DNA of 64,000 bases from Acetobacter sacchari (GTDB lineage Bacteria; Pseudomonadota; Alphaproteobacteria; Acetobacterales; Acetobacteraceae). Below the pieces are notes generated by a model, which worked only from the letters and a program-made list of their open reading frames with translations, did not search any database and had not been told where the DNA came from. The stretch spans positions 124,001-188,000 of the forward strand of contig NZ_JAFVMF010000004.1 of the NCBI RefSeq assembly GCF_017377715.1. Reading direction: 5' to 3'. Both the position numbers and the translations under genes were made by a program. The number at the start of each line of letters is the position of its first letter. Within the stretch, counting starts at the first letter, position 1. This document shows, piece after piece, positions 8,494 to 16,506 of this stretch.

Positions 8494-9765
8494 TCAAAGA
8501 ATCTTCAACATTTCATGCTTCACTTCAGAAACAACCTTGCTTTCGAAGGCGAACCCTCGCTCTGAAGCAAAACCCAGCGGCTCATTCCACGCATAGTCAA
8601 CTGGATACGGCACATCGACATAACGAACGTGCTGAGAATTCAACTTAACCGAGAATTTTTCTCTCGTAAGATTAAGCATCAACATTCTACTACGCCCGTC
8701 CTTTAAATACGGCACCATCGCATCGATAATTTTATTAGGAGAGCACGGACCCGCTATGGCATATACAAATAAACACGGCCCCTCGTTTACTGCACTATAA
8801 AATGCATCAATTTTACTTTGCATACCTTCAAAAAAAAGATCGTAATTCGAGCCTAATAACGAGCGTCCACGTTCGTGACCAAAATATATACCTAAATATC
8901 GGTTCCACAACTGTGGAGCTCCATATTGGTCAGGGCGCTCATAATAATTATCGCGATTCAGATAAGCTCCAAATTTGGTGCAAATAGCGTCTGCAAGCAA
9001 ATCTTGATTTGTGATCCCCAGATCAAACGGTGTCATAGCGTTATGCATACCAACACATCGGTTTAGTCCCCACCTGCCCAAAATATTGTAGGGCAAGCAT
9101 AGCTGACCGAGAGATAGCACCCGCATATGAGACGCATACTTCTTTACCCAAGCATGATTTAATACAGCCTCGTCAGCGATCAATCGCATATTGGCGATAT
9201 TACGTTGATCAAAAACTGGATCATTTGGATCGACCCAACGAGAAAAATTTTCGCAAAATTTTGCTCTCAAAGAATATAAACCTGCAACCTCATACCCATA
9301 AAATATTTGAGCAGGGTCAACTTTTGCGGAAAGAAGCACATCTTCGTATTTATTCACAAGACTCAATAGTTCGTCGAATCTACCACAGTACTTCAACGGC
9401 AGAAATTGCTCATGTATCAAGGGCAGCAATTCGCTTTTTTTTGATACGTCGAACAAACCCAACATGCGCTCTCGCCTCCTCACAGATTCTGCCCAATCTG
9501 CTACGGCGTCCGGTATCCTAGACCAACCAAGAATGTACCAAGAATCATCGGGAAATAAACTTAGACATTTTTCAAAAACTTCATCTACTTTTTTATAATG
9601 ACGCAACCTATTTAAAACAGATATGTACTGAATCCACGCCCCAGAATCATCTGGATTACGTTTCGTGAGCTCATGGAATACCTCACAGGCCTCCTCGTAA
9701 TCACCATCCTTCAACATTTCTTCAGCAGAAGAAAAAAGATCGTTGTAATCTCCTGTTAATATCAT
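8494..9765 (-). CDS. TPR-like plus DUF1796-type (papain-like) protein, copy C
   Basis: First of three tandem paralogues, 423 residues from the ATG at 9765. This start is preferred over an in-frame GTG at 9780 because GGGGA lies about eight bases before it. The TPR-like unit KDGDYEEACEVFHELTKRNP is near residues 20-40. The C-terminal domain has RVLSLGQLCLPYNILGRWGL (Cys223), MTPFDLGI, GIYFGHERGR, MLNLTREK and DYAWNEPLGFASERGFAFE. It resembles copy B more closely than copy A. Base composition is AT-rich with A/T third positions, unlike the flanking core genes, suggesting acquisition. It lies 83 bases after the secreted-protein gene. Confidence 0.7.
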   Translation of the reverse strand: MILTGDYNDLFSSAEEMLKDGDYEEACEVFHELTKRNPDDSGAWIQYISVLNRLRHYKKVDEVFEKCLSLFPDDSWYILGWSRIPDAVADWAESVRRRERMLGLFDVSKKSELLPLIHEQFLPLKYCGRFDELLSLVNKYEDVLLSAKVDPAQIFYGYEVAGLYSLRAKFCENFSRWVDPNDPVFDQRNIANMRLIADEAVLNHAWVKKYASHMRVLSLGQLCLPYNILGRWGLNRCVGMHNAMTPFDLGITNQDLLADAICTKFGAYLNRDNYYERPDQYGAPQLWNRYLGIYFGHERGRSLLGSNYDLFFEGMQSKIDAFYSAVNEGPCLFVYAIAGPCSPNKIIDAMVPYLKDGRSRMLMLNLTREKFSVKLNSQHVRYVDVPYPVDYAWNEPLGFASERGFAFESKVVSEVKHEMLKIL

Positions 9766-9847
9766 CAGATAATTCCCCACAATAGAATCTAAACCAGTTA
9801 AAAAAAGAGAACAAAATACAAAGAGATGCCAATTTTATAATATTCAC

Positions 9848-10858
9848 TTACTTCATAACAACCTCCATACCAATTTGACTTTCTGTATTTATACCATCAT
9901 CTGGCAGATCTTTTTTACCCTCTGGTCCACTCGCTGAAACACCATGAATCACACAATCCCCAACACGCAAAGCAATCGGACTTACTGGAGCAAAATAGAA
10001 CGGTAAATTTGGATGAGAATTTCTTAATCCATGAAGTGTCACAGAATGAAGACGCTCCGTATTTTTTTCGCGTATAAATTTATCAAGAGTTTGATTGTCA
10101 GTATACATTCCGTCGGTCGGAAATTGTGGGCATCCCCCCCTTTGAATGTAAACGGAATGTATTACATGCCACGCTCCCGATGGGATCCGATTTGCAGCCC
10201 CTTCCCCAGCAATCGCCACGACGTTTCCATACAATTCAGTTAATTCCATATCACGAATTACGTGAAAAACCTTATAAGCTGTTTCCAATCTTTGCGGAGA
10301 CATCAAAAACTCATCTGATAAGACGCCCACAATATCAGCTCTAATTCTCTCATCCGCATTAACTGTCGTTAAGCGCAATTGAGCTGACATTCTATACGGA
10401 TTGCCAACAAAATCAGACCCGTCCATAACTATATACAAACATTTGGACAGTGGAATCGGCGGATTCCACTTCATATGAACCTGCACCACTTGATTACCAA
10501 TAGATGCCTGCTTTACAATTTCAGCCATCAAAGTATAGCTTGGGAATTGTTTATTTATTTGTGGATAGTCTCCCAAATCCTGACCAGATTTCGGGCAGGA
10601 TGGCGTATTACTTACATGCAGTGAGATCAACGCCTCGCTAAACATCTTCGAATTTGCGCCTGTTTCGACGTATCCATCCAATGCAACAGCAGCTTGCCCG
10701 GAGGGAATAAGCACGGGAAACATCGGCTTACTCGTCAACGTTTTTGTCGCAGTCGAAACGTCCGCACTTATAAGAAATTCGTTGCCCTCAGACCACGCCG
10801 GGTGACAGCTCCACCAAGAAAAAAAAACCAGGAGAGAAGAGCAAAGATAACGCGACAT
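9848..10858 (-). CDS. Secreted protein of unknown family
   Basis: A 336-residue protein I do not recognise. It has a short signal peptide (MSRYLCSSLLVFFSWW..., probable cleavage after HPAWS). The mature part is mixed in character, without transmembrane segments or long repeats, and has four cysteines (NTPSCPKS, LSKCLYIV, RGGCPQF, VGDCVIHG) that could form two disulphides in the periplasm or outside. No catalytic motif is obvious. AGAGGG lies about ten bases before the ATG. It sits between the FkbH-like gene and the three DUF1796-type genes on the same strand and has the same AT-rich composition, so it probably belongs to the same system. Confidence 0.65.
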   Translation of the reverse strand: MSRYLCSSLLVFFSWWSCHPAWSEGNEFLISADVSTATKTLTSKPMFPVLIPSGQAAVALDGYVETGANSKMFSEALISLHVSNTPSCPKSGQDLGDYPQINKQFPSYTLMAEIVKQASIGNQVVQVHMKWNPPIPLSKCLYIVMDGSDFVGNPYRMSAQLRLTTVNADERIRADIVGVLSDEFLMSPQRLETAYKVFHVIRDMELTELYGNVVAIAGEGAANRIPSGAWHVIHSVYIQRGGCPQFPTDGMYTDNQTLDKFIREKNTERLHSVTLHGLRNSHPNLPFYFAPVSPIALRVGDCVIHGVSASGPEGKKDLPDDGINTESQIGMEVVMK

Positions 10859-10900
10859 TGCGATTTAGCCCTCTACTCTCCAACCACCTTCACAATTAAC

Positions 10901-12685
10901 TCAGCTGCTCGCCAATGCGACAAACGTTTCCACCGCAGCTGGAGATTGAGTCAAGTCGAGTTCCCACAAATTTTCGTCTACCAGCACAAAACCAAGCTGA
11001 GCGTAAAGTTCTGAAACAACTGCATTTTTTGCAGTTGCTTGGTAAGAGCCAACAATTTTAGTTATTCCTCTAGCAACGCTCGCAGCAATAACTTCGTTAA
11101 TAATAAACTGCTCGAAAGTTCGAGAAAACACCCGACAACTCATAACCCATTCGACGATACGAAGTTCTTTACCTTTAGCTTCGCCTATAAGCACGGAGAC
11201 AAGCCCATGGTCGCCAAATTTGTCTTTGAGCGAGCATGCAAAAACAATATTTTCTTCGTTCGCGAGATAAGCGCGAATCGTCTCCTCGTCGTATCGCCTT
11301 GTTAATAAGTTAAACTGATTTGTCTTCTGGCCGAGCTGAACAACACGCTCTATCTGATTTTCCTCTGGGCGCAGAACCATCCCCACCATCTCAAGTCCCT
11401 TGAGATAAGTAGGTAAATCTGTAGCAGAACTTTGTTCCACCAGAGCCGCTGCGCGGGCACTATAAGCGCCCGTACGGGAAAAATCCTCTCGACTATATTT
11501 TTGAAATTGAAACCAATACCCATCTTCGATTTTCGTTACAAAATCAGCAGGATCCCCATCAAGATGCACTGTGGCAACCATGGGCAACTCTTGTTGAACC
11601 AACCCACATTCCACAGGGTTATCATCCACAAACACGAGCGAATCCAAGCCGATATTGAGGTTCTTAGCGATTTTTCGGAGACCCGATGCTTTATCGCCCC
11701 AAGAGCACTCGAATGCCGCAAAGTCTTCATATTTCAAAATACTAGCAATATGCGCAAACCCGAGCTTAGCGATCTCCGGATCGTTTTTACTACATACAGC
11801 CAAAATAACGCCGCGGGCAGCCAGACTTTTTACATACGCTTGGAACGCGCTAAACGCTTCCGAACGAGCGTCGGAGGTACCCAACTTAATACCATCAACT
11901 CCGTCGTCGCCTATAACACCACCCCAAAGAGTATTGTCCAAATCCAGAACGAGAGCTTTCTTCACCGTATTTAACGCGCCACGTAATGCGGAGCGCAATA
12001 AAGGCACGTAACCAGGCAGGCCACTATTTTCTATTGGTAATTTTGCCCCATACCAAACACGTGGAGCGAATGTTGATTTGCTCCCATTCTCCAAGGCAAA
12101 TTGTTCCAAATCAAGCATTTGAACGCCATAGGTTTCAGCGTTCCACAATTTTTCAAACAATGACCGAAGTTGATTACTGTATGAGACTGGCAAGAATTTT
12201 TCCGCCAATCCTGTAAGTCTATAAGGCGGCGGCGGCGGGAATTGATGAACGATCTTAACGCCCAATGTCTCAGTGAGGCGCTTCCATATTGAGAGAATCT
12301 CGCTAACCTTTGCGTCAACAATTAACGCAACTTCATCATTTGAAGCCGAGGGAGGGATATCAGCAACGAGGCTATGCCAGTCTGAGACAATAAGAACTAT
12401 ATCGGGTTTAATAGAATAGAGTTCAGAGGCCGGATTTAGAACATCCTGCATAAACGCCCCGTAGAGCGACTGACTTACCTTGGGACGCAGACCTTCCTGA
12501 GCGCAAGCGACAGCAACACAGCGCAACAGCATATCAGTTGTCGCTGTTCCCATTACGTGAACTTTTATCTCTCGAGCGTCGGCCACCTCAGGAAATGGCC
12601 AAGAGCCAGAAACTATTCGCCCACCCAGCGACAAGATATCAGCAAGAGATGGCGTGACTTTTGAGCGGAAATCATTGTAAATCAT
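10901..12685 (-). CDS. FkbH-like HAD-IIIC enzyme (predicted glyceryl-ACP synthase)
   Basis: A 594-residue protein with the FkbH layout: an N-terminal SGNH-like region (about 40-230), a HAD domain with the nucleophile motif LVLDLDNTLWGGVIGDDG (DLDNT at 248-252), and a C-terminal GNAT-like region. Characterised FkbH proteins take 1,3-bisphosphoglycerate, dephosphorylate it and load the glyceryl unit as a thioester on a partner acyl carrier protein. The partner is probably the small ACP gene 44 bases upstream. No polyketide synthase is in the window, so the glyceryl group is more likely used to decorate a glycan, protein or small metabolite. GAGG lies before the ATG. Enzyme class is confident; the end product is not. 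Confidence 0.85.
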   Translation of the reverse strand: MIYNDFRSKVTPSLADILSLGGRIVSGSWPFPEVADAREIKVHVMGTATTDMLLRCVAVACAQEGLRPKVSQSLYGAFMQDVLNPASELYSIKPDIVLIVSDWHSLVADIPPSASNDEVALIVDAKVSEILSIWKRLTETLGVKIVHQFPPPPPYRLTGLAEKFLPVSYSNQLRSLFEKLWNAETYGVQMLDLEQFALENGSKSTFAPRVWYGAKLPIENSGLPGYVPLLRSALRGALNTVKKALVLDLDNTLWGGVIGDDGVDGIKLGTSDARSEAFSAFQAYVKSLAARGVILAVCSKNDPEIAKLGFAHIASILKYEDFAAFECSWGDKASGLRKIAKNLNIGLDSLVFVDDNPVECGLVQQELPMVATVHLDGDPADFVTKIEDGYWFQFQKYSREDFSRTGAYSARAAALVEQSSATDLPTYLKGLEMVGMVLRPEENQIERVVQLGQKTNQFNLLTRRYDEETIRAYLANEENIVFACSLKDKFGDHGLVSVLIGEAKGKELRIVEWVMSCRVFSRTFEQFIINEVIAASVARGITKIVGSYQATAKNAVVSELYAQLGFVLVDENLWELDLTQSPAAVETFVALASS

Positions 12686-12729
12686 ATTACTTGCCTCACG
12701 CCATCTAACATAATTAAGAATTCAGAAAA

Positions 12730-12978
12730 TTAACCAACTTTTTCAATTACCAAAGCTTCCAACTTGTGAAAACTTTTTGTCTCACCAATCAAATCCAATC
12801 CAAGTTTGATGCCGAACTCTTCATCAGTTAAGGTAAATAGAGAAAGTGTGGCGAGGGAATCCCAACCGTCTGTATTTTCCATAGTGGCTTCAGGGATTTC
12901 TTCTCCTGACTTCGCAGGGAACATAATCATGAAAACGCGAGCCAGGCGCTTACGAATACGGTCGGGTGCAACGCTCAT
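12730..12978 (-). CDS. Acyl carrier protein, partner of the FkbH-like enzyme
   Basis: An 82-residue acyl carrier protein. The phosphopantetheine attachment motif is DGWDSLATLSLF with Ser41, followed by the acidic helix TDEEFGIKLG. It is not the fatty-acid AcpP: it lacks the usual DSL-D-V-E-L helix and lies beside an FkbH gene, as stand-alone glyceryl-carrying ACPs do. I choose the ATG at 12978 over an in-frame TTG at 12990, because GGAG sits six bases upstream of the ATG. That GGAG is buried in a perfect inverted repeat (12982-13000). It is the first gene of the AT-rich block. Confidence 0.82.
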   Translation of the reverse strand: MSVAPDRIRKRLARVFMIMFPAKSGEEIPEATMENTDGWDSLATLSLFTLTDEEFGIKLGLDLIGETKSFHKLEALVIEKVG

Positions 12979-12981
12979 ATC

Positions 12982-13000
12982 AATCTCCAAACTGGAGATT
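12982..13000 (-). promoter_or_regulatory. Hairpin covering the ribosome binding site of the ACP gene
   Basis: Perfect eight-base arms (12982-12989 and 12993-13000) around a three-base loop. In the transcript it reads AATCTCCA-GTT-TGGAGATT directly before GAT-ATG. The Shine-Dalgarno GGAG lies wholly in the 3' arm, so folding would hide it. It may set or switch translation of the whole operon's first gene. Confidence 0.5.
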
Positions 13001-13123
13001 TGTTATATCACGCACCTTCAAAAAGGCTAGAAGGAGCTTGGTGAGCGAATAAAAATATAATTTCAAATATTTTTAAATAGAATCCGCGGTCGGTAGCGGG
13101 GATTTATTTTGAGATATATACGT

Positions 13124-13155
13124 AAAAAGAGGCCACTCATAATGAGTGACCTCTT
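13124..13155 (-). terminator. Rho-independent terminator of the tonB operon
   Basis: On the minus strand an eleven-pair stem with one mismatch (arms 13043-equivalent positions 13129-13139 and 13143-13153, loop TAA) is followed by five T residues (13128-13124). It lies just after the stop of the TPR gene at 13170, at the exact edge between the GC-rich tonB operon and the AT-rich block. It should insulate the two. Confidence 0.85.
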
Positions 13156-13169
13156 GTGATGCCTACTGC

Positions 13170-14405
13170 TTACCTCTTTGACTGCAGCTTAAGCGCCCAA
13201 AGCTGGGCGATGTCGCGCGCGCCGTTATCCCCCTCGACGGAGTTAAATGTCGCAATCGCGTCCGCAGTCTTGCCCGCAGCAACCTGGGCCAGTCCAAGAT
13301 GCAGCTTCGCCACGTTAACGTCGAAAGGCCCCTTTGCGATGCCCTTCTTGATCAGAGCAAGCCCTTTGTCAGCCTGACCAAACGTCACGTAGTTGTAGCC
13401 TACGGTAATCAGCGCATTGCCACTCGGTGCTTTTTCTGCCGCAGCCTCATCGGCAGCAATCGAAGCCTTCTTGTCGTCAATCGTCTTGACCACAAGCGCC
13501 TTCAGCTTCGCTTCACGCGCAGCGCCAGCATCCTTGCCCAAAGCTCCGAGCGCATAGCCTTGGTTCATGATGTCCAGCGCGACCTGAGGAAGGCCAGCCT
13601 GCATCGCGATTTCCGTGGCGTCCATGAAGTCGGCCGTGGCAGTCAGGTTTCCGGCAGCTATACGAATTCGATAAAGATCCAGCTGCAAAGCTGGCGGAAG
13701 CTTGGAGTTGGTCTCCAGACCGTGCAGCAACTGCGCCCAATATTCCGGCTTTGGGTAGTACTTCGCCAGAAGAACATAGGTGTGGGTCATCCCACCCGTG
13801 TCCTTCAACTGAGTCTGGCAAGTCGCCAGAAGCTGCAGCTGGCTCTCGGGCGGAACCTTGTTCGCCTTGATATCCGCGTCGATCATGTCCTGCTGAACAC
13901 GCGCCGCGTTCTTGAAATCCTGCTGGAGGTAATAAGACTGAACCAGCAACGTCTGCATCTGCGCGTTGGGTCCGACCTGCTTCAGGTACCGCTCGGTGGC
14001 TTTAACTGCCTGCGGGTAGTCCTTCGCAGTGTACGCCATCGTCGCTTCGGCCATCATCATCTGGGCCTTGGCGTCCTTCGGCGTGCGCGATGAAGCGATC
14101 AGCGTATCATAGGCCGAAGTCGCGGCCGGAGCGTCGCCAGATTGCGCAGCAACCGCGGCGCGCATCTGCGCTACGGTATACGTCTCGTAGTCAGATTTTC
14201 CCTTGATCGCGTCGGCTTCGTTCACAGCCGCCATCGCCTTGGGGTAGTTGTGCGCAGCCAGAGCAGACTGGGCGGCCTGAAGGGGCTTGCCTACCTTGGC
14301 GCTGAGAGCGTCTTCGGCGCTCGCCATTGGTGCAGTAGCCAAAGAAACAGGCAAACAGAAGACAGCGCCCGCAAGAAGCGTCAGGCGCGAAAAACGAAAC
14401 GACAT
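13170..14405 (-). CDS. Exported TPR protein of the TonB cluster
   Basis: A 411-residue protein with a signal peptide (about 1-30, ending MASA). The rest consists of alanine-rich helical tetratricopeptide-like repeats (for example AQSALAAHNYPKAMAAVNEA, QQDFKNAARVQQDMIDADIK, ALDIMNQGYALGALGKDAGA). It is probably a periplasmic scaffold. It is the last gene of the tonB-exbB-exbD-exbD run, four bases after the second exbD, and ends at a terminator, so it is very likely part of the energising system or its regulation. AAGGG lies upstream of the ATG. No enzymatic motif is seen. Confidence 0.8.
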   Translation of the reverse strand: MSFRFSRLTLLAGAVFCLPVSLATAPMASAEDALSAKVGKPLQAAQSALAAHNYPKAMAAVNEADAIKGKSDYETYTVAQMRAAVAAQSGDAPAATSAYDTLIASSRTPKDAKAQMMMAEATMAYTAKDYPQAVKATERYLKQVGPNAQMQTLLVQSYYLQQDFKNAARVQQDMIDADIKANKVPPESQLQLLATCQTQLKDTGGMTHTYVLLAKYYPKPEYWAQLLHGLETNSKLPPALQLDLYRIRIAAGNLTATADFMDATEIAMQAGLPQVALDIMNQGYALGALGKDAGAAREAKLKALVVKTIDDKKASIAADEAAAEKAPSGNALITVGYNYVTFGQADKGLALIKKGIAKGPFDVNVAKLHLGLAQVAAGKTADAIATFNSVEGDNGARDIAQLWALKLQSKR

Positions 14406-14409
14406 CAGG

Positions 14410-14847
14410 TCATTGCCCTTCCATGAACTGATCTTGCCCTACAATGCCAAGCTTCGTCACGCCAAGCCGCTGCGCGTCGGCGAGAACATGGGCCACGGTC
14501 TTGTAGTCGGCCAGACGGTTCGGGTGGATATGCATTTCCGGCTGATCCGGCATAGCTACGGCGCCAAGAAAATGATTCTGGAGATCTGCTTCGCTGGTGA
14601 TCGGCGTGCCGTTCCAGGAAATGCTGTTGTCAAAATCGATAGCAACCGTCACCACCTGCGGATCAGGCGCGGAAGACGGCGGAGGATTGCCTTGCGGCAG
14701 ATCCATCGACACGGAGTGCGTCTGCAAAGGGATGGTGATGATGAGCATGATCAGAAGCACCAGCATCACGTCGATCAACGGCGTGGTGTTGATGTCGACA
14801 ATGCCCTCGTCTTCGGTCGCGCTTTCCGACCCGACATTCATGCCCAT
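14410..14847 (-). CDS. exbD: ExbD/TolR family protein (second copy)
   Basis: A 145-residue biopolymer transport protein. It has one N-terminal membrane segment preceded by the ExbD signature IVDINTTPLIDVMLVLLIML, which includes the conserved membrane Asp of the proton path, and a periplasmic domain to the C-terminus. ExbD pairs with ExbB to pass the proton-motive force to TonB. It is a diverged duplicate of the exbD just upstream (both start MGM-VG and share INTTPL-DVMLVLLI), suggesting different partners or a heteromeric complex. Confidence 0.9.
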   Translation of the reverse strand: MGMNVGSESATEDEGIVDINTTPLIDVMLVLLIMLIITIPLQTHSVSMDLPQGNPPPSSAPDPQVVTVAIDFDNSISWNGTPITSEADLQNHFLGAVAMPDQPEMHIHPNRLADYKTVAHVLADAQRLGVTKLGIVGQDQFMEGQ

Positions 14848-14949
14848 GATGACTCTACTTTCTCAAATTGACCGGGTCCCGTCACACGATGGGACCACAT
14901 GGCCTTTCGTCACATTACATCTCAGATCCCCGCCGGAGCGGGGGCCTCG

Positions 14950-14972
14950 CAGCCTCACTCGGAGTGAGGCTG
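14950..14972 (-). repeat. Perfect hairpin at the end of the first exbD
   Basis: Ten-base arms CAGCCTCACT/AGTGAGGCTG with a three-base loop lie across the stop codon of exbD (stop at 14955). There is no T-run. It may stabilise the upstream mRNA segment or cause partial termination between the two exbD genes. Confidence 0.5.
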
Positions 14973-15380
14973 CTCGGTGATGAAGTCGATGTGATAGATC
15001 CCTGCTTCCTGACAGGTCGCGACAATTTTGCCGACGGCCTCGTAGCGGGACTGCGCATCGCCGCGAATCTGGATCTGCGGTTGGGGCTTCAGGACCGCCA
15101 CCTGCTCAAGACGCGCCAGCAAGTCGGCGTGGCTCTTGATCGGGTGTTCGTTCCAGTAAGCCTGGCCGTTTTCCGTCACCGCGAGAGTAATGTTCCCGGG
15201 TTTGATCTTGCTCGGCTGGTTGGCGTCCTTGGGGAGCTGCACCTTCACCGTATGAGTCGCCACCGGAATGGTGATCAGGAAGATGATGAGCAGCACCAGC
15301 ATGACGTCGACGAGAGGCGTCGTGTTGATCGCCGATACAACCTCGTCTTCGTCGCCACCGCCTCCGACGGACATTCCCAT
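14955..15380 (-). CDS. exbD: ExbD/TolR family protein (first copy)
   Basis: A 141-residue ExbD with the signature VSAINTTPLVDVMLVLLIIF (membrane Asp included) and a periplasmic domain ending in EQPHSE. It follows exbB after two bases, so it is tightly coupled and is probably the main stator partner of ExbB. The second exbD follows about 107 bases later. Its periplasmic half differs strongly from that of the second copy, while the membrane segment is well kept. Confidence 0.9.
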   Translation of the reverse strand: MGMSVGGGGDEDEVVSAINTTPLVDVMLVLLIIFLITIPVATHTVKVQLPKDANQPSKIKPGNITLAVTENGQAYWNEHPIKSHADLLARLEQVAVLKPQPQIQIRGDAQSRYEAVGKIVATCQEAGIYHIDFITEQPHSE

Positions 15381-15382
15381 GA

Positions 15383-16435
15383 TCAGGCCACCCGGTTCGA
15401 GATCGTTGTGGAGGTCGGGGAGTTGTCAGGACGGACCACGATGGTGTCGTGGGAAGCGCCATGACGCATGCCGCCGATCAGGATGGACTGGAGGTCAGCA
15501 GCGAAGTTGCGGATCTTGTCCATGCCGCCCTTGTTGCGACGAACCAGCAGGTTGTAGCCGAGCACGGCCGGGACCGCGGTGCCGAGACCAATGGCCGTCA
15601 TGATCAGCGATTCACCGACCGGACCGGCGACCTTGTCGATCGAAGCTTGTCCGGCGATGCCGATGGCCGTCAGAGCGTGATAGATACCCCAAACCGTTCC
15701 GAAGAGACCAACGAACGGAGAGGTGGAGCCGACGGTTCCAAGGAACGCCAGACCGCCCTGAAGGTTGGACTGCACGGAGTCGACCGAACGCTGGATCTGC
15801 GAGGACGTCCAGTCGGACAAGTCGATGGATTCCTGCATCGTGCCTTCGTGGTGCTCGGCAGCCACAATGCCCGTGTCAGCGATATAGCGGAACGGCGAGC
15901 TGGACTTCAGGGCGGCGGCGCCTTCTTGCAGGGAGGGCTTCGTCCAGAAGTTCTTCGCAGCTTCCTTCGCGGCGGAGAACAGACGCGCCTGCTCAAAGAA
16001 CTTCGTGATCATGATGTACCATGTGCCGACCGACATGATGACCATGATGACGAGAACGCCGCGTGCAATGATGTCGCCGTTCGCCCAGAGCGCGCCCAGA
16101 CCATACGGGTTACCCGCCGGAGCCGGCGGCGGAGCAGGTGGAGCCTCGGCGGCAGGAGCCGGGGCCGGAGCGTCAGCCGGGGCCGCGGCAGGAGCCGATG
16201 CGTCAGCGGCAGGGGCGTCGGCCGGAGCAGAAGCCGCAGGCGCAGCAGCGTCAGGCGCTGCGGCAGGAGCCGGAGCCGCGTCAGGAGCAGGCGCCGCGTC
16301 GGGTGCAGGCGCTGCTGCGGCAGGCTGCTGGGCGTCCTGAGCCAGCGCAACGACTGGAGAGGCGACGCTCAGCGCCATCGCCATCGCGGGAGCGGCCAGA
16401 GCGGGAACCGAAAGGCGGCGGTGCAGTCTCTTCAT
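15383..16435 (-). CDS. exbB: ExbB/TolQ proton channel with long Ala/Pro-rich N-terminus
   Basis: A 350-residue inner-membrane protein. The signal-like start (1-33, ending ALAQ) is followed by an unusual low-complexity Ala/Pro/Asp linker of about 75 residues (APAPDAAPAPDAAP-type repeats). Then comes the MotA/TolQ/ExbB core with three membrane segments: GVLVIMVIMSVGTWYIMI, a long cytosolic loop, GGLAFLGTVGSTSPFVGLFGTVWGI, and SLIMTAIGLGTAVPAVLGYN. The conserved T-P-x-x-G-x-x-G-T-V-x-G motif is intact. It forms the proton channel with ExbD. The extended periplasmic N-terminus is longer than in E. coli ExbB. It lies between tonB and exbD. Confidence 0.92.
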   Translation of the reverse strand: MKRLHRRLSVPALAAPAMAMALSVASPVVALAQDAQQPAAAAPAPDAAPAPDAAPAPAAAPDAAAPAASAPADAPAADASAPAAAPADAPAPAPAAEAPPAPPPAPAGNPYGLGALWANGDIIARGVLVIMVIMSVGTWYIMITKFFEQARLFSAAKEAAKNFWTKPSLQEGAAALKSSSPFRYIADTGIVAAEHHEGTMQESIDLSDWTSSQIQRSVDSVQSNLQGGLAFLGTVGSTSPFVGLFGTVWGIYHALTAIGIAGQASIDKVAGPVGESLIMTAIGLGTAVPAVLGYNLLVRRNKGGMDKIRNFAADLQSILIGGMRHGASHDTIVVRPDNSPTSTTISNRVA

Positions 16436-16506
16436 TTATTCCTTGTCCTCGTCTGAACCTCTCGCCGGTCTCGGCCGACGAGAGGATTGGGGGGTGCGAT
16501 CAGGCT

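Noticed and set aside
12979-12990. TTG start for the ACP gene
   Set aside because: The ATG at 12978 has a GGAG at proper distance, while the TTG would place that GGAG inside the coding region.
15449-16456. Long plus-strand frame opposite exbB
   Set aside because: The minus strand encodes a clear ExbB; the opposite frame is an effect of high GC and low complexity.
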